Assembly: GCA_030043175.1 (NCBI GenBank)
Contig: JASHYD010000608.1
Coordinates: 1 to 7,835, forward strand
Length of the DNA stretch: 7,835 bases
Reading direction: 5' to 3'
Source: Xanthobacteraceae bacterium
Lineage (GTDB): Bacteria > Pseudomonadota > Alphaproteobacteria > Rhizobiales > Xanthobacteraceae
A model generated the notes under the pieces. It searched no databases, was not told where the DNA came from, and saw only the letters and a program-made list of their open reading frames with translations. This document shows positions 1-5,825 of the stretch, in pieces. Each line of letters opens with the position of its first letter. Positions within the stretch are counted from its first letter, which is position 1. The position numbers were made by a program, and so were the translations under genes.

Positions 1-735
1 TTCGATCTCGCCGAGCGCCTGCAGACGCCGATCTTCGTGCTCATGGATCTCGAGATCGGCATGAACCAGCATCTCACGGCGCCGCTGAGGTGGGACGAGC
101 ATCGCAAATACGACCGCGGCAAGATCATGACCGCGAGCGATCTCGACGCCGGCAAGGATTTCGGCCGATATCTCGATGTCGATGGCGATGGCATTCCGTT
201 CCGCACCCTGCCCGGCGCCCATCCCACCAAGGGCTCCTACTTCACGCGGGGCACCTCGCGTGACCGCTATGCCCGCTACACCGAGGATGGCGACGCCTAC
301 GCTGACAACATGCAGCGGCTCTTACGCAAGTTCGAAACCGCCAAAAACCTCGTTCCACGCCCGATCCGCCGCAACGCCGACAAGCCCACCAAATGCGGCG
401 TCATCTATTATGGCTCAACAGCACCAGCCATGGATGAGGCCATTGTGATGCTGCAGGAGCGTGGCAACCGCCTCGACATGCTGCGCATCCGCGCCTTTCC
501 GTTCCATCACGACGTGCCGGATTTCATCGCCGAGCATGATTTCGTGTTCCTGGTCGAGCAGAACCGCGACGCCCAGCTGCGCTCGGTGGTCGTGAACGAG
601 TGCGGCGTCGATCCGGTTCGGATCATGCCCATTCTTCACTACGATGGCACGCCGATCACGGCACGATTCATCGCCCGGGCGATCGGAGAGAATCTGGATG
701 CGCTAAAGGTAGCGCCGCTACGCGCGGTAAGTTGA
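1..735 (+). CDS. korA: 2-oxoacid:ferredoxin oxidoreductase, alpha subunit (KorA-like), 3' part
   Basis: The reading frame is open from the first base and ends in TGA at 733-735, giving 244 visible C-terminal residues. KorA-type proteins are usually about 600 residues, so roughly 60% lies outside the window. The family forms a thiamine-diphosphate enzyme with a beta subunit and oxidises a 2-oxoacid such as 2-oxoglutarate to its acyl-CoA, passing electrons to ferredoxin in the cytoplasm. Visible residues 11-22 (IFVLMDLEIGMN) look like the end of the pyrimidine-binding domain. Residues 136-142 (YYGSTAP), 185-192 (VEQNRDAQ) and 214-223 (YDGTPITARF) belong to the C-terminal domain II typical of KorA. 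Substrate preference cannot be read from this part, so other 2-oxoacids are possible. No beta-subunit gene follows; the next gene is convergent. The family call is firm, while the gene symbol is the usual one for this subfamily. Confidence 0.86.
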   Translation, partial: FDLAERLQTPIFVLMDLEIGMNQHLTAPLRWDEHRKYDRGKIMTASDLDAGKDFGRYLDVDGDGIPFRTLPGAHPTKGSYFTRGTSRDRYARYTEDGDAYADNMQRLLRKFETAKNLVPRPIRRNADKPTKCGVIYYGSTAPAMDEAIVMLQERGNRLDMLRIRAFPFHHDVPDFIAEHDFVFLVEQNRDAQLRSVVVNECGVDPVRIMPILHYDGTPITARFIARAIGENLDALKVAPLRAVS

Positions 736-835
736 GACGCAGCCCTCGCTAGGCACCGCAAAGACATCTTCAAAAATTAAGATTTTTCGGCGATAACCTT
801 GGCCAATAAGCTTTCAGGTATTGCGCATCGGACCA

Positions 836-860
836 CGGCGTAAAGCCCGCCTTCACGCCG
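836..860 (-). terminator. Strong hairpin between convergent genes, possible terminator
   Basis: On the + strand the arms are CGGCGTAAAG (836-845) and CTTCACGCCG (851-860) around the loop CCCGC. Read as minus-strand RNA, all ten pairs form, one of them a G-U wobble. The + strand RNA has one A-C mismatch. The hairpin starts 40 bases after the stop of the minus-strand gene 900-1451 and about 100 bases after the stop of korA. No U-run follows on either strand, so a classical rho-independent terminator is not shown; it may stabilise the mRNA 3' end instead. The same 164-base gap also holds an AT-rich inverted repeat, AAAAAT/ATTTTT at 772-787. Confidence 0.4.
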
Positions 861-899
861 GTGCTCCACCTTAAACGTCGGCGAGGCCCTCCGGGTTGC

Positions 900-1451
900 C
901 TACGGAATAGCCCCCACCGGATCCATCATGCGCTGGATGATGGATGGCTGGCTCACGGAGGTGACCTCAAGGGCCGCGGCGAAGCGGTCGTCGAACGAGC
1001 TATCCACCTCCGCAAACTCGTCGAAAATCTTCATCGAGCCAACCTTTTCGGTCCGACTGCGAAAGCTCCAGCCGAACTCATTCATCCCGCCAGTGGATGC
1101 AAGCAGAGTATCGTCCGTGGGCTTATTGTTGGCGAGCTCGAGCTGCCGGCGTTGTTCAGCAGGGTTCTTTGTCTGTGCCCCTTTCGTCTGAGCTTCTGCA
1201 CTATTGCGCAACAGCGTCTCGATGTGGCGGGAATGGTTTTCGCGCATCGCCGGGAACCAGCATTTGGTGCCCCTGTGATTGGGCGCATGCGTGGTCCAGG
1301 CGGCCCAGGAACCCGGATATTCCTGGCGAACCGCTTCCGGCGAAGACAGGCATTGCGAAGACGCGTTCACGTCTCCCAGGGATGCCGCCAGATATACGGC
1401 GGCAGGACACGGCAGAAGGAGAAGAAGTACGGTACTGCGCGACAACGCCAT
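900..1451 (-). CDS. Exported protein of unknown function with a Cys-rich N-terminal motif
   Basis: The protein has 183 residues from the ATG at 1449-1451, which has GGGGGTG (1457-1463) five bases upstream; an in-frame start at 1502 would add 17 residues in front of the signal peptide and is less likely. Residues 7-24 are a hydrophobic stretch rich in Leu, followed by a possible signal-peptidase site near VNA (28-30). The mature part begins with a motif having Cys34, a PGSWAAW stretch (46-52), and KCWFPA around Cys64, so a Cys34-Cys64 disulfide in the periplasm is plausible. Residues 85-118 are polar and Gln/Asn/Thr-rich, probably flexible. The C-terminal part contains SSFDDRFAAA (151-160). 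I recall similar Cys...W...KCW proteins among rhizobial hypothetical proteins, but cannot name a family. It is monocistronic: convergent with korA and separated from the next minus-strand gene by 509 bases. Confidence 0.68.
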   Translation of the reverse strand: MALSRSTVLLLLLPCPAAVYLAASLGDVNASSQCLSSPEAVRQEYPGSWAAWTTHAPNHRGTKCWFPAMRENHSRHIETLLRNSAEAQTKGAQTKNPAEQRRQLELANNKPTDDTLLASTGGMNEFGWSFRSRTEKVGSMKIFDEFAEVDSSFDDRFAAALEVTSVSQPSIIQRMMDPVGAIP

Positions 1452-1909
1452 GCGAGCACCCCCGTTTTGGTCATAACGTCTTAACCATAACAGCCGCTGC
1501 ACAGGTCAGGGCGATTATTGTCGAATCTTCCCCGACGAAACGGCATCGTCAGGGCTGCGACACGTCCCCAATTGGGCTTCTTACCTTTTGCTGGAGAGAC
1601 AGCACTCGGAGTTTTCCTTAAAAATCAGTCCAACTTCGCCTATTCGATGACATTTTTAAGTCTTTTTGCGGCTCACAACCGACTTACGTGGCCCTTACTG
1701 CGTTTCCACGACCCCGAATCAGCGGAATCGATTCGTCGTCCCGGACGCACCCCAGTTCACCACATGAAGGGCGCAGTGTGTGATCGCCGCCTCTGCGCCG
1801 ATCCGCGGAACCACCAGCCGTCGTGAAAAAGCCATAACGAGTGGATTCGTCCGCCAAATGAATGATGTAGCGGCTTGTCTTGGCCGCCCCGCTCTAGACA
1901 ATCCGGTGC

Positions 1910-1931
1910 GGCCTAAAGCTGGCCTAAAGCC
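1910..1931. repeat. Tandem duplication of an 11-base unit
   Basis: GGCCTAAAGCT (1910-1920) is followed directly by GGCCTAAAGCC (1921-1931), a 10 of 11 match. The second copy forms part of the hairpin at 1917-1935. The repeat lies 30 to 51 bases beyond the stop codon of the minus-strand Sel1 gene. Confidence 0.6.
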
Positions 1932-1935
1932 AGCT
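1917..1935 (-). terminator. Perfect 7-bp hairpin behind the Sel1 gene, possible terminator
   Basis: AGCTGGC (1917-1923) and GCCAGCT (1929-1935) are exact inverted repeats around the loop CTAAA. On the minus strand the hairpin begins 25 bases after the TGA of the Sel1 gene and is followed by TTTAGG, a very short T-run. It is the best candidate for the end of the gspD-gspO-sel1 transcript, but the tail is too weak to call it a clear rho-independent terminator. Confidence 0.42.
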
Positions 1936-1943
1936 AACCATTA

Positions 1944-1967
1944 CATCACGGTGACTGCCATCACGGT
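1944..1967. repeat. Direct repeat CATCACGGT at the Sel1 gene end
   Basis: CATCACGGT occurs at 1944-1952 and again at 1959-1967 with a period of 15. The second copy overlaps the last codons and the stop of the minus-strand Sel1 gene, so half of the repeat is coding. It may be chance or a small slippage duplication. Confidence 0.4.
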
Positions 1968-2449
1968 CGAACCGGGACGAAATCGACCGCGAGCTGCTGG
2001 CCCGATTCGAGCTGTGCCCGAGTCATCTTGCTGGCGACGGCATCGCGCAGTCGCACGATGTTGTCGCGGACCGGACGCGGCGCATGCGCGGCCGCGAGGT
2101 TGAGCCATTTGTAGGCAAGAATCACGTTCGGGATGACGCCGAAGCCCTTGTCGTACATGAGCCCGAGCAGGTACTGGCCGGTAGCATCGCCCTGCGCGGC
2201 CGCCTGCCCGTACCAGTCGACCGCCACGTCATAGGACTGCGGAACGCCGCGACCATTGGCGTACATGAAGCCCAGGATTGCCTGGGCGTGGGCATCGCCG
2301 CGTTGGGCCAACGCTATCGTGCGCCGCACGTAGGCGGCCTCGCTGTGGTCGGCAATGCCGGGCTTTGCGAAATCGGCTGCGTGGGCCACCGGGATTGTGC
2401 CGAGCAAAAAAATGAATCCGGCGGACACGAGAGGTGCGATCTTCGGCAT
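1961..2449 (-). CDS. Secreted Sel1-repeat (TPR-like) protein
   Basis: The protein has 162 residues. The ATG at 2447-2449 has GGAGAG (2455-2460) five bases upstream, so the start is well supported. Residues 1-24 are a signal peptide with a hydrophobic core (SAGFIFLLG) and the site AHA|AD, which places the protein in the periplasm or outside. Two adjacent 36-residue Sel1 repeats follow: 51-86 (GDAHAQAILGFMY...) and 87-122 (GDATGQYLLGLMY...), each with the LG(F/L)MY and (A)xxWxxxAA signature. A conserved-looking tail (RDAVASKM, 134-141) ends the chain. Sel1 repeats form helical hairpins that bind other proteins; no enzymatic motif is seen. It lies 70 bases behind the prepilin peptidase on the same strand, so it may be co-transcribed with gspD-gspO, although a hairpin sits in that gap. 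A role in secretion is only inferred from position. Confidence 0.88.
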   Translation of the reverse strand: MPKIAPLVSAGFIFLLGTIPVAHAADFAKPGIADHSEAAYVRRTIALAQRGDAHAQAILGFMYANGRGVPQSYDVAVDWYGQAAAQGDATGQYLLGLMYDKGFGVIPNVILAYKWLNLAAAHAPRPVRDNIVRLRDAVASKMTRAQLESGQQLAVDFVPVRP

Positions 2450-2486
2450 GATGTCTCTCCGGCGTTTCCCCTAAAACGAGCCCCCC

Positions 2487-2510
2487 ACCTCCACCGAGTG
2501 CGGGGGAGGT
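2487..2510 (-). terminator. Hairpin between the prepilin peptidase and Sel1 genes
   Basis: ACCTCC (2487-2492) pairs with GGAGGT (2505-2510), and two further G-C pairs can form inside after one mismatch. On the minus strand the hairpin starts 9 bases after the peptidase stop and is followed by GGGGGGCTCG and then TTTT. The T-run is displaced from the stem, so this is a weak terminator at best and may only attenuate transcription into the Sel1 gene. Confidence 0.3.
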
Positions 2511-2519
2511 CGCGAGAGG

Positions 2520-3149
2520 CTAGAAGAGCAGCGTGGCTTGAAGAATCCAGGCGATCCAGATGGCCGGCGCCAGGAACAGGCCAAACGGCAGTCGCGTGGT
2601 CCGCCGCACGTTACGGCGCAAATAAAGGTGCAGGATCATGTAGGCTCCAAGCGCCGCCAGCGCCGCGATCTCGATCGCGATCGGAATGGTCGGCCAGTCG
2701 AGCCAGACGCCAGCGACCCCCGCGAGCTTGACGTCGCCCAGCCCGATGCCTTCGCGGCCACGCCAGCGTCGGTAGGCGGCGCGCACGCCGAGGAATGCCA
2801 ATGCCGGTACGGCGCCGCGCAATACTGCCCACGCGAGCGCCTGCGCCCAGATGTCGGCGTCCTCGACCGCTGCGTAAGCGAGACCGAGCGCGAGCGCTGC
2901 GGCAGTTAATTCGTCGGGAATGATAAAGCGGCGCGCATCGATTGCCGCGATCGCAACCATCAGCACCGCGAGACCCGCGCCCCAGGCGCCGCGCGAATCT
3001 GGCACCAGGACGATGCTTGCGACGATGCCGACAGACAAAGCGGCACCTGCGAGCAGGAAGTGGACGGCCCGCATGGCCGATGCGATTCGCAAGACTGAGG
3101 TAGACCAGCGTGCCAGCAGTGGCGGCGACAACATCATCCAGGCGCTCAT
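2520..3149 (-). CDS. gspO: Prepilin peptidase (peptidase A24), type II secretion, lacking the methylase domain
   Basis: This inner-membrane aspartic protease would cleave the positively charged leader of type IV prepilins or type II pseudopilins. From the ATG at 3147-3149 it has 209 residues; a TTG six bases upstream and ATGs at 3137, 3134 and 3074 are alternative starts, and none has a strong ribosome site. The two catalytic aspartates are visible: Asp71 in AIDARRFIIPDE and Asp139 in the GxGD motif GIGLGDVKL. About six hydrophobic segments span the chain, and LPFGLFLAPAIW near the end matches the usual LPFGxFL element. The cytoplasmic N-terminal methyltransferase domain with its Cys pairs, found in PilD/PulO, is absent, so the length fits the short A24 (CpaA-like) form. 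It follows the secretin on the same strand after 155 bases, which supports a type II role over a Flp/Tad pilus role. The family is certain; the symbol gspO rests on context. Confidence 0.87.
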   Translation of the reverse strand: MSAWMMLSPPLLARWSTSVLRIASAMRAVHFLLAGAALSVGIVASIVLVPDSRGAWGAGLAVLMVAIAAIDARRFIIPDELTAAALALGLAYAAVEDADIWAQALAWAVLRGAVPALAFLGVRAAYRRWRGREGIGLGDVKLAGVAGVWLDWPTIPIAIEIAALAALGAYMILHLYLRRNVRRTTRLPFGLFLAPAIWIAWILQATLLF

Positions 3150-3301
3150 CGACAAAACGGGCTCGATGCTGCCGCCAATTTAAAGCGGATTTGGGTCATG
3201 ACGAACCACTTTACGGATTTGTCGTGCCGCGTTCCTGGGCGCCCGGTTACTTTCTGCCCGTCTCCGCCAAGCGCGGGATTGGGTGAGGTCGCTGGCGACA
3301 C
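3146..3301 (-). CDS. Possible 51-residue ORF bridging gspD and the prepilin peptidase gene
   Basis: A GTG at 3299-3301, three bases after the gspD stop, opens a frame of 51 codons that ends in TGA at 3146-3148. That TGA overlaps the ATG of the peptidase gene as ATGA, the typical arrangement for translational coupling. The frame fills the gap exactly, and an internal ATG at 3197-3199 would give a 17-residue version. The product is basic and polar with no recognised domain (…KSVKWFVMTQIRFKLAAASS… at its core). Against it: no good ribosome site, and only about 63% GC at third codon positions, which I judge low beside neighbouring genes. It may be chance, a coupling leader or a real small protein. 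Confidence 0.22.
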   Translation of the reverse strand: MSPATSPNPALGGDGQKVTGRPGTRHDKSVKWFVMTQIRFKLAAASSPFCR

Positions 3302-3304
3302 GGT

Positions 3305-5686
3305 TTAGCGGCTCTTTGGCGCGGGCGGAACATCTGGCGGAGTCGCTGCGATGGTGCCGCGCAGCTTGGTGCGCAGTTCTTCCGCCACGAAGCTCGCGTC
3401 AACACTGTCGCGAATGATCTGCGGGCGCATGAAAATGATCAGTTCGGTGCGGGCGTTTGTTTTGTCCTGGTGCGAGAAGGCATCGCCCAGATTTTGAATC
3501 TGATCAAGCAGCGGAATACCGCCACGAGTGAGATTCTGATTGTCCTGAATCAGGCCCGCCATCATCACGGTCTGGCCGGTCGCAACCCCGATTGAGCTCT
3601 TGACTTTGCGCTGCGTGAAGATCGGATTGCCGCCAACCCCAGTCGTACTCTGAACCTGGCTGATCTCCTGCTCGATATCCAGCCGCACGTTGCCGTTGGC
3701 GTTGACGTGGGGCGCCACACGCAGGATGATGCCGACGCTGCGGTAGTCGATGGAGTTGACGACGGAGCCGTTGCCGGCCAGCAGGGTCGCCGAGCCGGTC
3801 GTGATAGGCACATCGCTGCCGACCATCAGGGTCGCAATCTCGTTGTCAACGACGACCACAGACGGATTCTGCAGCACCTTGGTGGTGGTCACCGTGTGCA
3901 GGGCATCGAGCACCACGTTCGGCATGCTTTGGTTGCCGAGGAGGAAATTGAAGCCCGGAAACGCCTGGCCGAGCACGGGGGAAAGCAATCCGGTGACGCT
4001 GTTGGTTGCCTGCGCGCCCGGCGGCGACGTCGGTATGTTGGATGTACTGCCCACCACACCGTGATACTTGCTATTGAGAAAGAACTGCACGCCATAGGAG
4101 AGTTCGTCATTGAGATCCACCTCCGCGACGGTGGCCTCGATGGCGACCTGGAGCTTCGGACGATCGATCTGCGCCAGAGTCCGCGCGATGATCTGGTAGT
4201 TCTCAGCGCTCGCATAGATCAGCAGGGAATTGCCGGCCACATCGGCCGTAATCCGCACGCCTTCGAGCACGGGCTGACCGCCGCCGCCCCCGCCGGCGTT
4301 GCGGCCCTCAAGACCGCTTGTATCCCCCTGAGCCTGCCGGCCAAGTGTGCTGCCACCGGCCCCGCCGGCAGCCCCTGTCCTTGCGCTTCCGCCAAAGCCT
4401 CCACCGCCTCCACCAAGGCCGCCGGCACCGGCCCCGCCGCCAGCGCCGCCTGTTTGGCCGAACGAACCGCCAAAACTGACATTGGCGCTCGCCGAGGGCC
4501 CAGTGGCCGCCAGTCGGTCAGTCGAGCCGGAGGTGATACCCAAGCCGCTCCGCGGAGCGACCTGGTTGGCCGGAGTGTCGAAGGAGCCGCCGCCGCCGAT
4601 AAAAATATCGTTCAGCACGCGGGCAAGCTGGCGCGCCTCGCCGTATTTGACCTGGTACACGTGCACGCCGTTGCGCGCCGTATCTGCGGCATCAAGGCGG
4701 TGGATCCAGGTCTCCGCCGTCTTCAGCAGGTTGGGTTTTCGGGTGACGACCAGAATGGCGTTCAGGCGGGAGACCGGCTGGAATTTGACGATGTTCTGAC
4801 TGAGACCCCCGTCGCCGGAATCCATAATCTTTTCGAGTTCCGTGATGATCGGCTCGGGAGAGCTGAAACGCACCGGATAGATGCCGACCGATTGCCCGCG
4901 CATCCAGTCCACGTCGAACCCGAGCACGGTGTCGATGGCGGTCTTGCGCTCAGCCCCGCTGCCCTGAATGAGCAGCAGGTTGCGCGTGGTATCGGCCCGC
5001 ACCGTCCCGGGTTTGGTGGCGAAACTGTCGAGCAACTTGATCAACGTGCCAGCCGAAACATAACGCAGCGGAACCACCGAGACCCCATAGCCCGGCTCGG
5101 CGTGTGCCTCGGTCCCATCAAGATTGCCGGCACCAACGGCGTCGCCAAGCGGAATCAGCCGATAGCCCTGGACATCTTTCACCAACACGACGCCGCTCAG
5201 GCGCAGCGCATTCTCCAGAACAAACAGCAGATCGGACCTCGGTACCGGCCGACCGGATGACAGACTGATCATGCCCTGGACACGCGGATCGATCGTGTAT
5301 CCGGTCTGCAGAATGTCGCCGAGGACGACCTTGGCGACCGATGCAATCGGCGTGTTCTCGAAATTAAGCTCGTATCCTTCACCGCCTGGGGTCGATCGCG
5401 GCTCGGCGCCTTCAACGGCCGGAATCGTCACGCCGGGGTAAACCTGCGCTTGGGCGCCGGCGCCGCCGCTATTTGGGCCTCCGGCAGTTCCCTGTCGTGG
5501 ATAGCGCGGCAGCAGATCAATGGACCGCACATGATCCATGATATCGGGCCCAGTGGTGATGACCCGGCCGTCTGGCTGCAACTGGCTGCAGGCCGCGAGA
5601 AGGGCCAAACCCAGAGCAAAAAAAGCAGCACGCGATGCGCGACTCACGGATCGGGGATCACGCGCGAAGTTGCCCGATTTACTCAA
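3305..5686 (-). CDS. gspD: Type II secretion system secretin GspD, probable outer-membrane lipoprotein
   Basis: GspD forms the ring-shaped outer-membrane channel through which folded proteins leave the periplasm. The protein has 793 residues. Its domains are a signal peptide with lipobox LAAC (Cys33), an N0 domain at about 104-180, N1 at about 202-262, N2 at about 265-335, N3 from about 340 split by a Gly-rich insert (364-470) and resuming to about 508, and the secretin core at about 510-757. Core signatures include VLQNPSVVVVDNEIATLMVG (604-623), the GIPLLDQI segment (723-730) and the closing strand LIIFMRPQII (749-758). The tail of 35 residues ends in a Pro-rich stretch. The start is a TTG at 5684-5686 with GAGGGGGG (5698-5705) eleven bases upstream; a GTG at 5647 would give a compact 20-residue lipoprotein signal and is a fair alternative. 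The gene leads the group gspD-gspO-sel1. No gspC or gspE-N is within the window. Confidence 0.95.
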   Translation of the reverse strand: MSKSGNFARDPRSVSRASRAAFFALGLALLAACSQLQPDGRVITTGPDIMDHVRSIDLLPRYPRQGTAGGPNSGGAGAQAQVYPGVTIPAVEGAEPRSTPGGEGYELNFENTPIASVAKVVLGDILQTGYTIDPRVQGMISLSSGRPVPRSDLLFVLENALRLSGVVLVKDVQGYRLIPLGDAVGAGNLDGTEAHAEPGYGVSVVPLRYVSAGTLIKLLDSFATKPGTVRADTTRNLLLIQGSGAERKTAIDTVLGFDVDWMRGQSVGIYPVRFSSPEPIITELEKIMDSGDGGLSQNIVKFQPVSRLNAILVVTRKPNLLKTAETWIHRLDAADTARNGVHVYQVKYGEARQLARVLNDIFIGGGGSFDTPANQVAPRSGLGITSGSTDRLAATGPSASANVSFGGSFGQTGGAGGGAGAGGLGGGGGGFGGSARTGAAGGAGGSTLGRQAQGDTSGLEGRNAGGGGGGQPVLEGVRITADVAGNSLLIYASAENYQIIARTLAQIDRPKLQVAIEATVAEVDLNDELSYGVQFFLNSKYHGVVGSTSNIPTSPPGAQATNSVTGLLSPVLGQAFPGFNFLLGNQSMPNVVLDALHTVTTTKVLQNPSVVVVDNEIATLMVGSDVPITTGSATLLAGNGSVVNSIDYRSVGIILRVAPHVNANGNVRLDIEQEISQVQSTTGVGGNPIFTQRKVKSSIGVATGQTVMMAGLIQDNQNLTRGGIPLLDQIQNLGDAFSHQDKTNARTELIIFMRPQIIRDSVDASFVAEELRTKLRGTIAATPPDVPPAPKSR
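4277..4597 (-). other. Gly-rich low-complexity insert in the N3 domain of GspD
   Basis: Codons 364-470 of gspD encode an insert with long Gly/Ala/Ser runs, for example GGLGGGGGGFGG (422-433) and GGGGGG (465-470), between the first N3 strands (VHVYQVKYGEARQLARVL) and the return of N3 (GVRITADVAGNSLLIY). GspD proteins commonly have a disordered loop at this place; here it is large, about 13% of the protein. It is probably flexible and faces the channel lumen. The GGC/GCC-rich DNA could also be prone to slippage. Confidence 0.8.
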
Positions 5687-5808
5687 GTGACGACGCGCCC
5701 CCCTCGCACCAAACCCGCGACACCGCTGGCCAAAACGGGCCGCGAAGCATCATCGGAACAGCAGTGATTACTCGTAAGACCCCCGCGACAACCTAACCCC
5801 ACCTTCAT

Positions 5809-5825
5809 TTTAACGCAATGTTAAA
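5809..5825. promoter_or_regulatory. Palindromic site upstream of gspD, possible operator
   Basis: TTTAAC (5809-5814) and GTTAAA (5820-5825) are exact inverted repeats separated by GCAAT. The site is in AT-rich DNA about 123 to 139 bases upstream of the gspD start. Its half-site and spacing are like those of dimeric helix-turn-helix regulators, but no regulator gene is nearby and no clear promoter could be placed beside it. Confidence 0.27.

Larger units (their letters stand above)
1452..1960. other. 509-base intergenic region without a convincing gene
   Basis: Short reading frames exist on both strands, but none has a good start site, a recognisable protein or coding-like base usage. Next to the gene at 900-1451 there are two CATAAC copies (1472-1477 and 1486-1491, period 14). 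Around 1600-1670 the sequence is AT-richer, with runs such as TTTTTAAGTCTTTTT, and could hold a promoter, though no clear -35/-10 pair is seen. A perfect 10-base palindrome GAATCGATTC lies at 1725-1734, with another GAATC at 1716-1720. The right end holds the repeats and hairpin listed separately. Confidence 0.6.

Noticed and set aside
861..1621. Overlapping + strand frames of 207 and 174 codons
   Set aside because: They lie opposite the exported-protein gene, lack ribosome sites and encode Arg/Cys-rich sequence without recognisable motifs.
1518..1826. 102-codon + strand frame in the intergenic region
   Set aside because: It has a TTG start with no ribosome site, low-quality composition and no recognised domain.
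2084..2909. + strand frames of 215 and 123 codons
   Set aside because: They are antisense to the Sel1 and prepilin peptidase genes, whose motifs are unmistakable.
3288..3299. GTCGC-TG-GCGAC interrupted palindrome just after gspD as a terminator
   Set aside because: The stem has only five pairs with a two-base loop and no T-run.
4347..4799. Pro-rich 150-codon + strand frame
   Set aside because: The proline runs are simply the reverse complement of the Gly codons in the GspD insert.
3707..5260. 517-codon open frame on the + strand
   Set aside because: It is fully antisense to gspD. The translation is Arg/His/Gly-rich with no family features, as expected for the reverse of a GC-rich gene.
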